From Streptomyces lunaelactis (GTDB lineage Bacteria > Actinomycetota > Actinomycetes > Streptomycetales > Streptomycetaceae), in NCBI RefSeq assembly GCF_003054555.1, contig NZ_CP026304.1:7502001-7566000 (forward strand): a stretch of 64,000 nucleotides of DNA, written 5' to 3'. Of this stretch, positions 18,234 to 26,262 are shown piece after piece. Position numbers and translations under genes: made by a program. The notes below the pieces were generated by a model. That model made no database searches. It saw nothing but the letters and a program-made list of their open reading frames with translations, and was not told where the DNA came from. Within the stretch, counting starts at the first letter, position 1; every line of letters starts with the position of its first letter.

Positions 18234-19117
18234 GCTGCGGCCTCGAGGAAGAAGTGGGCGTACGGAACCGTCCAGACCACGTCATGGCCGAGCCGGTGGC
18301 CGGTGAAGCCGTCGTCCCCGTACGCCGTGCCATGGTCGGAGCAGACGATCGCGAAGCAGCGGCGCCGGCCGCTCGCGGCGGCGAAGAGCCGCCCGATGTG
18401 CCGGTCGACGTACTCAAGTGCGGCAGCGTGCGTCTCGCGCGAATCACCAGCGTCCCGGGTGGCGCCGGGTAGGTGGAACCAGTTCGGCTGGTGCAGCGAT
18501 GGCACGTTGACGAACAGGAACAGCCGCTGGTCGTACGGGAGTCCGGCGACGACCTTCTCGGCCAGGTCCACCTGGCCCTCGAACGAGGTGGGTGACGCCA
18601 CCCCGAACTCCGGCTCCCAGTGGCTCTCCTGGAACATTCCCGGCAGTACGGAGCCGAGCGGTCCCAGCTTGTTGAAGAACCCGACTCCGCCGATGCACAC
18701 CGTGCGGTATCCGGCGTCCGCGAGACCCGAGACAAGGTCCGGGGTGTCGAAGACGAAGGTACGGGCCGCGGTGGTCTCACTGCCCGCGAAGCGTGCGGCG
18801 AACAGCCGTGGATGCGGCCCCGGTGCGGCCGGAGTGGGCAGGAAGCCGGCGAAAATCGCCTGGTGGGAGGCGTAGGTGAAACTGCCCGGAGCGTGCCGCT
18901 TCTCCCAGACCCCGCCGGGCAGATGGCGGGCGAGATTCGGGATCCGGCCCGCGGCGGCGAGCTCGGCGGCGACGTCGAAGCGCAGTGTGTCGAGAGTGAC
19001 GAGCAGCAGGTCGTCGCGGCCGACGACCTCGGTCATGTCGGGGGTGGCGGGGGTGGTCGGGATGTCGCGGGTGGCCGGCCCGTCCTGGCGTGCGGGACTG
19101 TCAGGCGCTTGCACCAT
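18230..19117 (-). CDS. STM4013/SEN3800-family hydrolase (alkaline phosphatase fold)
   Basis: Alkaline-phosphatase/sulfatase-superfamily hydrolase of 295 aa. Metal-binding segments are LLVTLDTLRFD at the N-terminal strand and CSDHGTAYGDDGF with a following His (GHRLGH). The expected nucleophile region reads SFTYASHQAIFAGF, so Thr or Ser, not the Cys that becomes formylglycine in true sulfatases; a phospho- or ester-hydrolase role is more likely. ATG 19117 is chosen for its AAGGAACC ribosome site, giving a 17-nt overlap with the STM4014 gene; an internal ATG at 19036 is possible. It lies between the ATP-grasp and radical SAM genes. Confidence 0.85.
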   Translation of the reverse strand: MVQAPDSPARQDGPATRDIPTTPATPDMTEVVGRDDLLLVTLDTLRFDVAAELAAAGRIPNLARHLPGGVWEKRHAPGSFTYASHQAIFAGFLPTPAAPGPHPRLFAARFAGSETTAARTFVFDTPDLVSGLADAGYRTVCIGGVGFFNKLGPLGSVLPGMFQESHWEPEFGVASPTSFEGQVDLAEKVVAGLPYDQRLFLFVNVPSLHQPNWFHLPGATRDAGDSRETHAAALEYVDRHIGRLFAAASGRRRCFAIVCSDHGTAYGDDGFTGHRLGHDVVWTVPYAHFFLEAAA

Positions 19118-20255
19118 GGCGGTTCCTTGCTCTCCGTAGTACAGCGGCGACCTGCGCCGCGTAGGTGTCCTGGCCCTCGGCGCCGCTGCCCGGGAGGCCG
19201 GTGAGGCGCGGCAGGAGATCCCCGAAGGCGTTGACCTCGCCGACGGCGAAGCGCCGCCACCCGGTGGCGGGCAGCAGATCGACGCCCACCCGCAGGGCCC
19301 CGGGGAAGCAGGCCGCGGCCCGCTCGCACAGGTCGAGCATGCCGGCCCAGCTGCCGCCGGCTGCTTCGGTGGCCGCTCGTGCCGCCGCGAGGTCTCCCCG
19401 GCTGCCGCCGAGGTGGAGATTGGTGATGGGGGAGCGGCTCGTCCTGACGACGGCGTGGGTGGCGCGGCCCCCGATGACGACGACCCGCAGATCCGCGGAA
19501 CGGCCGTTCTGCGAGGCCTTGGGCAGCCAGCGCTCGATGTGCAGACCGTCCGGCGCCAGGGCATCGATGAGTGCGCCGACTTCCGACTCGGTTGAATAGC
19601 GGTGAACCCGCAGGGAGTTGAAGAGTCGGCCGTCGGCGTCACGCTCGACCGAGGTGGTGGCCTGCACGCGGCCCCGGCCCGCCGTCTCCACGGCGAGCAC
19701 GCCGGAGGCCGACGAGCCGTGCGCCGGCTTGACGAACATCCGGTGAAGACCGCTCAGCTCCTGCAGCGCACGGACGTCGTCCCAGCCGCGCACGGCGGGG
19801 ACGTCGGCACCGGACGTGGGCGACTGTGGCACAGTCACCCCGGTCTGGCGCAGCACGCCATGGCACAGCCGCTTGTCGAACAGCACCGCGAGCTCGTGCG
19901 GATCATCCAGCAACGTCGCCCCGCCGACCACCGCCAGGCCTTCCACCTCCCGCACGGCGGAAGTGAAGCGCGCGTACCAGCGGGCTGTCCCCTCCACCCG
20001 GGTCGGGTCGTCCGTACCGCGCAACTCCCGCTCCACCAGGGGGTCCTCGCCGGGCGAGTCGATCCGCACCTGCTCGCCCGGCCGGAACTCCGCCCGCCCG
20101 CGCAGCACGTCGAGCCAGGGCACAACGCGGGCCACGGGCAGCCCTGCGGCGTGCACCGCATCCTGGAAGAGCGCGACGCGGCGGTTGGCCGGATTGCCGA
20201 CGACGGCGAGACGGAGGTCTGTTCCAAGGCCCGGGAGGTCCCGCATCCCGGTCAT
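19101..20255 (-). CDS. STM4014-family protein (ATP-grasp-like)
   Basis: Protein of 384 aa matching the STM4014 family. It has a Rossmann-like N-terminal part (RLAVVGNPANRR), then a region resembling ATP-grasp ligases: FDKRLCHGVL, the Lys of MFVKPAHGSSASGV, and the late GVDLLPATGWRRFAVGEVNAFGD with acidic and Asn residues typical of Mg-ATP binding. ATP-grasp enzymes join carboxylates to amines via acyl phosphates, so this may be the bond-forming partner of the radical SAM pair. It overlaps the STM4015 stop by 4 nt. No substrate is known. Confidence 0.83.
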   Translation of the reverse strand: MTGMRDLPGLGTDLRLAVVGNPANRRVALFQDAVHAAGLPVARVVPWLDVLRGRAEFRPGEQVRIDSPGEDPLVERELRGTDDPTRVEGTARWYARFTSAVREVEGLAVVGGATLLDDPHELAVLFDKRLCHGVLRQTGVTVPQSPTSGADVPAVRGWDDVRALQELSGLHRMFVKPAHGSSASGVLAVETAGRGRVQATTSVERDADGRLFNSLRVHRYSTESEVGALIDALAPDGLHIERWLPKASQNGRSADLRVVVIGGRATHAVVRTSRSPITNLHLGGSRGDLAAARAATEAAGGSWAGMLDLCERAAACFPGALRVGVDLLPATGWRRFAVGEVNAFGDLLPRLTGLPGSGAEGQDTYAAQVAAVLRRARNRHGASA

Positions 20256-21205
20256 TCCGCGACAGAGGTATAGCGGTCTTCCCGGCCTTCGGAGTCCCGC
20301 TCCGCAGCCTGGCCCTCGGAGAGGTCGATCTCCACGCCCGTGGCTTCGAAGGTCTTGGTCAGCCGCTGCACCATCGGCTCGCTGAGGAAGTGATGGTGGA
20401 GGTCGAGCTTCTCCAGATGAGTCAGCGGCTGTCCGTTCAGCAGGGCTTCCGCTCCCTCATCGCCAAGGGTGCCCATCGACAGATCCAGCGTGCTGAGACG
20501 GGGGACGACCGGCGCGCCGGAGAGCGCGACGGCTATCTGGTCCTGGATCTCGCTGTTGCGCAGGGCCAGAGACCGCAGACGAGGAAGGCGGACGCCGGTC
20601 AGGATGGGCTCCAGGTCCGACACCTCGGCGTTCGCTCCGTACCAGGAGGTGCCGAGCCATACGTCGAGATGCTCCAGCGCGGGCAGGTCGCTGGCAGCGA
20701 TGCCGCGCACGACCTGCGCGTCGAGCCCGCCCGCCTCGACGGTCAGCGAGCGGAGCTTGTCGTGCCGTACGGCGGGGAACTCCAGCTCCTGGCCGCCGCG
20801 TACCCCGAATTCCAGCAGTTCGGGGAAGGCGTCGAGCAGCGGCGTCACCAGCCCCTGGTTGATCCAGGAGATCTCGCACTCCTCAAAGGTGATGTCACCG
20901 AGGAAGATTGCCCGCAGGCCGGGCAACTGCTCCTTCGCGTCGAGCAGGGCGGTGATCACGGCGTCGGGCGGCGAGTCGTACACATCGCTCCACGCCCCGA
21001 CAACCAGCGCCCGCACCTCGGTGGTGTCCACCGCAGCGAGGAAGCGGGCGAGCGCTTCCTCCCACGCCTCACCGCTCTCGTACGCCTCGACGGCAATCCG
21101 CCAGGCCACGGAGGCAGCTTGGGGCAGCTCGGCCTTCGACTCGGCGTCGGGGAAGTCGAACACGGGCAGGCCGTGCAGCTCCTGCAGATGGTCCGAAATG
21201 GTCAT
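20252..21205 (-). CDS. STM4015-family leucine-rich-repeat protein
   Basis: First gene of the operon, 317 aa. The N-terminal 130 residues are helical and acidic. The rest shows leucine-rich-repeat periodicity, for example LPALEHLDVWLG, LPRLRSLALRNSEI, VPRLSTLDLSMGTLGDEG and LTHLEKLDLHHHFLSEP, each about 25-30 residues apart. The C-terminal tail is charged. LRR proteins usually bind other proteins, so it may be a scaffold or substrate-recognition subunit for the enzymes downstream. ATG 21205 is chosen at the start of the MTISDHLQ consensus. A divergent promoter region of 192 nt separates it from the gene at 21398. Confidence 0.85.
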   Translation of the reverse strand: MTISDHLQELHGLPVFDFPDAESKAELPQAASVAWRIAVEAYESGEAWEEALARFLAAVDTTEVRALVVGAWSDVYDSPPDAVITALLDAKEQLPGLRAIFLGDITFEECEISWINQGLVTPLLDAFPELLEFGVRGGQELEFPAVRHDKLRSLTVEAGGLDAQVVRGIAASDLPALEHLDVWLGTSWYGANAEVSDLEPILTGVRLPRLRSLALRNSEIQDQIAVALSGAPVVPRLSTLDLSMGTLGDEGAEALLNGQPLTHLEKLDLHHHFLSEPMVQRLTKTFEATGVEIDLSEGQAAERDSEGREDRYTSVAE

Positions 21206-21328
21206 GACGGGCTCCAGACACCGGACGGTCTTGATCGGCTGATGTGCCAGCAGTTCTACCAAGCCGCACTGACAGCAGCCGTCACGGGGGCAGGTGAGGG
21301 GACGGCTGGGTGCCACGGCCAAGCCCGT

Positions 21329-21350
21329 TGTCAGACCCTCCCGTTAGCGT
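21329..21350 (+). promoter_or_regulatory. imperfect DNA-damage-type (RecA-NDp-like) promoter
   Basis: TGTCAGAC, then exactly 8 nt, then TAGCGT. The consensus of the PafBC-dependent actinobacterial RecA-NDp promoter is TGTCRGTG-N8-TAnnnT; here the last two bases of the upstream box differ while spacing and the -10 box fit. It lies 48 nt before the ATG at 21398. Confidence 0.45.
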
Positions 21351-21397
21351 CGTTTCCAGGTTCGGCGCACTCGGCGCCGGGCGTGGAGAGGAGAGCC

Positions 21398-21724
21398 ATG
21401 TACCGGCAGGGAGACGTGCTCATCGTGCCCATCACGGACGAAGCCGTGCCGTCGCATGCCGTGGACGCGCCGAGTGAGGCAAGGGATGCCCGGGGGCGTC
21501 TGGTACTCGCGCTGGGTGAGGTCACGGGTCACGCGCACGCCGTGACCGGCCCGGGCCGACTGGTGTGCGAGCCGGGCCCGTTCGGCCCGATGCTTCTGCA
21601 TCTGCCCGAAGGCGGCCGGGTGGTGCACGAGGAGCATGCGGCCATACCGCTGACGAAGGGCTGGTACCGCGTGGTGCGGCAGCGAGAGTACCTGCCGGGC
21701 GCGGTCCGCATCGTCGCCGACTGA
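21398..21724 (+). CDS. conserved small protein, phage-type MYRQGDV family
   Basis: 108-aa protein of predicted beta-rich fold: YRQGDVLIVPI, LALGEVTGHAHAV, RVVHEEHAAIPLTKGWYRVVRQREY. I recall very similar proteins (RQGDVL, GEVTGHAHA, HEEHAPI, YRVVRQREY) in phages and in bacterial neighbourhoods next to DUF6745 proteins; the His-rich conserved segments could bind metal. GAGAGGAGAG gives a strong ribosome site before ATG 21398. The gene is 58 nt upstream of the DUF6745 gene and divergent from the STM4015 operon. Function unknown. Confidence 0.75.
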   Translation: MYRQGDVLIVPITDEAVPSHAVDAPSEARDARGRLVLALGEVTGHAHAVTGPGRLVCEPGPFGPMLLHLPEGGRVVHEEHAAIPLTKGWYRVVRQREYLPGAVRIVAD

Positions 21725-21782
21725 ATGACGACGAGCGGCAGAGCAACAGACTGATTCGGACAAGCAGGGGACGGGGCATCAC

Positions 21783-22817
21783 ATGCAGTACGTGGACAAG
21801 TGGCGGGCCGTTGCGGCGGCGACCGGACCGGCGGACCGGGCCGCCGCCGAGGAAGGCGTGTGTCTCGCCTACCGCACGGCAGGGCTCGCCGAGCCGGAGC
21901 GGATCGTGTGGGCGGACTCTCCGCGGGCGGCCGTTGCCGTCGTCCGCTCGCTCGACGACCCCGGGCGCTCGGTGCGCGACGAGGTGCGCACCCGCGCGTG
22001 GGCGGAGGAACGCCGCCGTATCCACGACGAGTTGGGGCCGACCGGCTGGGCCGAGCTGTGGAGCCTCACCGGCGCCCGGCTCTGGGACACCACGCGGGCA
22101 CTGGCCGAGCGGATACGGACGGGGGTGGTGGACGCGCCGGCCGTTCAGGACACGGCGGACACGGCGGACACCAGCGACGTGACGGCGAGGGAGACGGAGA
22201 TCCGGCTGACCTTGCTCGACGCGGTGCTCGGCCAGCACGACGCGGCCTGGCTCTGCGCGTTCGACGGCCGTAGCGACCGGCTCCAGGGGCTCGCCACGGT
22301 CGCCGCGCACGCAGGCTGGTGGTGGCCGTACGAGAAGTCGGTGGTGATCTGCGAGCGGCCGGCGGAGCTCCACCGGGACGAGGCCGGCAGGCTCGACAGG
22401 GGCGACGGTCCGGCTCTGGAATTCCCCGACGGCTTCGCCCTGTACGCATGGCGTGGCATGCCGGTGCCCGCGGACTTCCTCGGCGGACTGACCTCGCTCA
22501 CCCCGCAGCGCATACGCAGCGAGGAGAACGCCGAGCTGCGCCGCGTGATGCTCGAGTACTACGGCTACGACCGCTATCTCGCCGAGTCGGAAGCCCAGCC
22601 TGTGCATCGCGACGAGACAGGCATCCTCTGGCGGATCGCGCTGGACGACGACGAGGACGTGGCGATGGTCGAAGTGGTCAACTCCACCCCCGAGCCGGAC
22701 GGCAGCCACCGTACCTATTGGCTGCGGGTGCCGCCCACGACCCGGACGGCGAAGGAGGGCGTCGCCTGGACCTTCGGGCTGCAGGCCGAGGCGTACGAAC
22801 CGGTGCGTCAGACCTGA
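21783..22817 (+). CDS. DUF6745-domain protein
   Basis: 344-aa soluble protein. The N-terminal half is helical (AWAEERRRIHDELGPTGWAELW); the C-terminal half carries the pattern shared by DUF6745 proteins: GWWWPYEKSVVICERP, HRDEAGRLDRGDGPAL, FPDGFALYAWRGMPVP and the tail RTYWLRVPP. Paralogues of this family tend to co-occur with LRR proteins, matching the neighbouring STM4015 gene. ATG 21783 follows AGCAGGGGACGGG. Its end overlaps the convergent PfkB gene by 10 nt. Function is unknown; a DTADTADT repeat near residues 122-129 is probably a flexible loop. Confidence 0.82.
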   Translation: MQYVDKWRAVAAATGPADRAAAEEGVCLAYRTAGLAEPERIVWADSPRAAVAVVRSLDDPGRSVRDEVRTRAWAEERRRIHDELGPTGWAELWSLTGARLWDTTRALAERIRTGVVDAPAVQDTADTADTSDVTARETEIRLTLLDAVLGQHDAAWLCAFDGRSDRLQGLATVAAHAGWWWPYEKSVVICERPAELHRDEAGRLDRGDGPALEFPDGFALYAWRGMPVPADFLGGLTSLTPQRIRSEENAELRRVMLEYYGYDRYLAESEAQPVHRDETGILWRIALDDDEDVAMVEVVNSTPEPDGSHRTYWLRVPPTTRTAKEGVAWTFGLQAEAYEPVRQT

Positions 22818-23737
22818 TGCGGTACGAGATCGGCGGGGCTGATAAGCGACGAGCTGCCCTCGCTCGTGCAGGCGTGGGCGCCCGCCACCGCGCCCAGCCT
22901 GGCGCTCTCCTCCAGGTCACGGCCGGACAGCCGCCCGTAGAGAAAGCCGCAGACGTAGGCGTCACCCGCGCCGTTGGAGTCCACCACGCGAGCGGGCGGG
23001 ACGGCCGCCGGGATCGGGCGCGGGGTGCTGCCGCCGTCCCGGGTCAGGAGGTACGAGCCGCCGGCGCCCGCCATCGCGACCACCGCCCGCGCCCGCCCGT
23101 CGCGCAGGATCTCCCGCATGACGGACGCAATGCGCTCGCCCGCGCCGGCCGCGCTGAGGAAGACCACGTCCGAGCGGAGGGCGAACTCCCGGTGGTGGTC
23201 GGCCAGTCCGTCCCAGTCGTGCAGATCGGTGGAGACCGGGACGCCCAGCTCCTCGATGTCGTCGTAGAGGAACCGCGCGAAGTTCACGATCGAGAGATGG
23301 ACATGGCGGGCGCGCCGCAGATGCGGGAGGTAGACCTCGCGCGGCATCCGCAGCTCACCGGGATCGCGGGCGTCGTAGAAGGACATCCGGCGGCCCGCCG
23401 GGTCGACGAGATTGACCGCGCGCCGGGTCCCGGCCGGGGAGATCAGCGCCTCGAAGTCCACGCCGCCCGCGGCGAGGCGTTCACGGACCTGGCGCCCCGG
23501 CCAGTCGTCGCCGATGTAGTCGAGGAGCGTGACATTCAGGCCCAGGGCCCGGCAGCCCAGGGCCACGTTGCCGCCGGTGTGGCCCGGCGATTCGCGGATC
23601 GGGCCCACCCCGACGGAGTCGGCGAGCGGGACCGGCAGGGAGTCGACGCGGACGACGGTGTCCACCCCGCTGCCGCCGATCACCAGCACATCGTGAGGGG
23701 GGTGATCCGTCTGCTGGTCCTGCGGCTGCTGAGACAC
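22808..23737 (-). CDS. PfkB/ribokinase-family carbohydrate kinase
   Basis: 309-aa sugar or nucleoside kinase. The N-terminal glycine motif GHTGGNVALG and the C-terminal anion-hole/catalytic motif NGAGDAYVCGF (Asp as base) are both intact. Members phosphorylate ribose, fructose 1-phosphate, adenosine and similar substrates; the substrate cannot be told here because no transporter or isomerase lies nearby. It stands in front of the TetR gene at 23785 with 47 nt between them, so the two may be co-transcribed (TetR first). Confidence 0.88.
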   Translation of the reverse strand: MSQQPQDQQTDHPPHDVLVIGGSGVDTVVRVDSLPVPLADSVGVGPIRESPGHTGGNVALGCRALGLNVTLLDYIGDDWPGRQVRERLAAGGVDFEALISPAGTRRAVNLVDPAGRRMSFYDARDPGELRMPREVYLPHLRRARHVHLSIVNFARFLYDDIEELGVPVSTDLHDWDGLADHHREFALRSDVVFLSAAGAGERIASVMREILRDGRARAVVAMAGAGGSYLLTRDGGSTPRPIPAAVPPARVVDSNGAGDAYVCGFLYGRLSGRDLEESARLGAVAGAHACTSEGSSSLISPADLVPHQV

Positions 23738-23784
23738 AGTTGCCCAGTATGGGGGGTGGAGTGTGCTCGCGGGTGGCCGGGGTG

Positions 23785-24405
23785 TCAGCGTGCGGCCGCG
23801 GTCAACGCGTCGCGGTCCACGCCGAGTTCACGAGCGAGCGCGTCGTCGGTCCACTCCAGCATCGCCGCGCGCGACAGGGACCCCGCGTACGAGGTCATCT
23901 GCACGGCGAGTCCGTCCAGGAACGCCGTCAGCCGCCAGGCCGTCGCCGCCGGGTCCTCGCACGGGAACTCGCCCGCGGCCGCGCCCTCCGCGATGACCTC
24001 GGTCAGAGCGGCTTTCCACTGCTGGTCGAGATCCCGGGTGACGTCCCGCAGCGCCGGCTCGCGCAGCGCGGCGGCCCAGCCCTCGATCCACAGCCGCCAG
24101 CCCTTGGCCTGACCGGTCGGGGCGTACCAGCGGACGGCGGCACGCAGGCGGCGCAGCGCGGAGGTGCGGCGGCCCAGCAGCTTGCGCAGATGGGCGAGAT
24201 CGCCGTCGGCGGCGTGCGTGAACGCGGCCGCGACGAGCTTCTCCTTCGTTGAAAAGTGGTAGAGCACCAGGGCGTTGCTCACGCCGAGGGCCGCGGCGAC
24301 ATCGGCGATCCGCACCGCCGCCACACCGCGTTCCTCGATCTGCTCGACGGCGGCGCCCAGCAGTTCTTCACGCCGCTCCGCCACACTCAACCGGACTCTT
24401 GCCAC
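23785..24405 (-). CDS. TetR-family transcriptional regulator
   Basis: 206-aa regulator with the N-terminal TetR helix-turn-helix (about residues 8-55; AALGVSNALVLYHFSTKEKL) and a helical ligand-binding C-terminal domain containing several Trp. The start VARVRLSVAERR is typical. It is divergent from the gene at 24457, with about 50 nt between, so it may control that gene, itself and the kinase. A TetR-type palindrome exists farther away at 28252-28269; no link is shown. Confidence 0.9.
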   Translation of the reverse strand: MARVRLSVAERREELLGAAVEQIEERGVAAVRIADVAAALGVSNALVLYHFSTKEKLVAAAFTHAADGDLAHLRKLLGRRTSALRRLRAAVRWYAPTGQAKGWRLWIEGWAAALREPALRDVTRDLDQQWKAALTEVIAEGAAAGEFPCEDPAATAWRLTAFLDGLAVQMTSYAGSLSRAAMLEWTDDALARELGVDRDALTAAAR

Positions 24406-24456
24406 GTCGTCACCCTACACAGCCGATCTTGGATACCGTCCGTGCCATGGATTGCC

Positions 24457-25044
24457 ATGGGTGAGGGGTACGTATGGGTGGCCGACACGGACGCCCGGCC
24501 GCAGGACGCGGAGGCGCTCGCCGGGCGGGTGGTGCACTGGCTCGAGGAGCAGGGCGTCGTGGCGGGCGAGTTGACGCACTGCCTGCTCGGCGACGAGCTG
24601 GGACGGGCGCCCGGGCCGCGGTACGCGCACGCCCTCGGTGCGCACGACGGAGCGTTCGCGCTGATGGGCGGGGCGAACGGGGTGAGCGTGGACATCGAAC
24701 GCCGCGTCTATGTCTGCGTGGACATCTGGACGGCCCGCTGCCCGCACTGTGCCGCGCGCACGGAGGAGTCGGCGGCGGACGGGCACGGGCGGTGGACCGA
24801 TGAGTGGCTGCCGCTGCTGGACGCGCTCTACGCGTGGTTCGGCGGGAGCGGTCCGGACCACGCCTCGTGCGTACGGTGCGGACGGCAGGCCGGTTTCATC
24901 GACTGGAACTTCTCCCCGCCGGTCGCGGTGGCGCAGCTCGGACTGACCTTCTGGAACTGGCCGATGCTCTCGGCGGCCTTCCTCGCCGAGCTCTCCGCGG
25001 TGCTGGACGGCCACCGCCTGGTGGCAGCCCGCACGCGGGTCTAG
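24457..25044 (+). CDS. hypothetical protein with two CxxC pairs
   Basis: 195-aa protein of unknown function. Two Cys pairs (CPHC near residue 94 and CVRC near 132) could form one zinc site. The middle section has WLPLLDALYAWFGG and a Trp-rich C-terminal segment (DWNF, FWNWP). No signal peptide or membrane segment is visible. The second ATG of two is chosen because the first (24447) is out of frame and closes after a few codons. It is divergent from TetR and convergent with the dehydrogenase gene. Confidence 0.7.
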   Translation: MGEGYVWVADTDARPQDAEALAGRVVHWLEEQGVVAGELTHCLLGDELGRAPGPRYAHALGAHDGAFALMGGANGVSVDIERRVYVCVDIWTARCPHCAARTEESAADGHGRWTDEWLPLLDALYAWFGGSGPDHASCVRCGRQAGFIDWNFSPPVAVAQLGLTFWNWPMLSAAFLAELSAVLDGHRLVAARTRV

Positions 25045-25083
25045 GGCCTCTCGTTTGGATCTTGCCGGGCTCGAGCGAAGCCG

Positions 25084-26262
25084 TCATCCGTACCAGCCGA
25101 AGCGCTCGGCGATCACCGGCAGCCGGTCCGCGACGATCGCGTGCGCGGCGCCCCGCGCCGTCGTCCCGTCCGCCTCCGCGCGGGCCAGCATCTGACCGAT
25201 CAGCTCGCGCATCGAGCGACGGGTGTACGCGAACGCCTCCTCCGCGTCGGCGCCGATGTCCCCGAACAACGTCCACCACCACCAAGCGTTCGTACCGGAG
25301 TTGACGACGACATCCGGCAGTACGGTGATCCCGCGCCGCGCGAGCAGCTCCTCCGCGTCCGGCAGCACCGGCATGTTCGCCGCCTCGACGATCCAACGGG
25401 CCGTGATCTGCGCCTGGTTGGCGGTGTCCACGGCGTACGAGACCGCGGCGGGTACCAGCACCTCCGCGTCGGCCGACAGCCATGCGTCGCCCGGCAGCTC
25501 CAGATCCTCCGGCCGCAGCGCCGTACGGTCGACCGTCCCGTACGAGTCACGGGCCGCGAGCAGCGCGTCGACGTCGAGCCCGGCCGGGTTGGCGACGGTT
25601 CCCTTGATGTCGGCGACGGCGACGATCTTCAGCCCGGCGCGGGCGAGGAACCGGGCCGTGGCCCCGCCCATCGTGCCGAGCCCCTGGACGGACACACGCG
25701 TCCCCTCGTACGCCACGCCCGCCCGGTCGAGCGCGACCAGCACCGACTCGGCGACGCCGCAGCCGCCGACGAGCTCGTCGAGCCCGATGCCGTCCACCTC
25801 GACGGCGAAGGCGTCCGCGAGCCGCCGGCGCGCCGTCGCCTCGTCGTCGAGCAGCGGATAGACCGCCTGGATGGAGGAGACCAGACCGGCTTCGGCCGCG
25901 GCCCTGTCGACGATGTCCTGGGTGAGGCCGAGGTCCTCGCCGGTGGTCCACATGTTCTCGATGTACGGGCGCACGGCGCGCAGATAGCGGACCAGGATCC
26001 CGTACGCCCGCGGGTCCTGCGGGTCGCAGTCGATACCGCCCTTGGCGCCGCCGAGCGGGATGTAGCGGCCCTCGGGGTTGTAGTGCAGGGCCTCCTTCAT
26101 CGTCATCCCGCGGGCGAGGCCCGCCACCTCCTCCAGCGTGCAGCCCTCGCGCATCCGCAGTCCGCCGCTGGAGACGCCGCGCACGAGCCGGTCGACGACC
26201 AGATGGCCCTGGCGGCCGGTGACATGGTCGGTCCAGGTGAGCGACAGCAGGGGTGTGGTCAT
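25084..26262 (-). CDS. Glu/Leu/Phe/Val dehydrogenase family protein
   Basis: 392-aa NAD(P)-dependent amino acid dehydrogenase. The glycine-rich catalytic segment PLGGAKGGIDCDP holds the Lys that activates the substrate, followed by the TTGEDLG segment and the Rossmann motif GLGTMGG (about residues 201-207). These enzymes oxidatively deaminate branched-chain, aromatic or acidic amino acids. ATG 26262 overlaps the stop of the TPP enzyme gene by 4 nt, so the two are coupled. A 2-oxo acid product could feed a TPP-dependent enzyme, which makes the pairing chemically sensible; the exact amino acid is unknown. Confidence 0.87.
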   Translation of the reverse strand: MTTPLLSLTWTDHVTGRQGHLVVDRLVRGVSSGGLRMREGCTLEEVAGLARGMTMKEALHYNPEGRYIPLGGAKGGIDCDPQDPRAYGILVRYLRAVRPYIENMWTTGEDLGLTQDIVDRAAAEAGLVSSIQAVYPLLDDEATARRRLADAFAVEVDGIGLDELVGGCGVAESVLVALDRAGVAYEGTRVSVQGLGTMGGATARFLARAGLKIVAVADIKGTVANPAGLDVDALLAARDSYGTVDRTALRPEDLELPGDAWLSADAEVLVPAAVSYAVDTANQAQITARWIVEAANMPVLPDAEELLARRGITVLPDVVVNSGTNAWWWWTLFGDIGADAEEAFAYTRRSMRELIGQMLARAEADGTTARGAAHAIVADRLPVIAERFGWYG

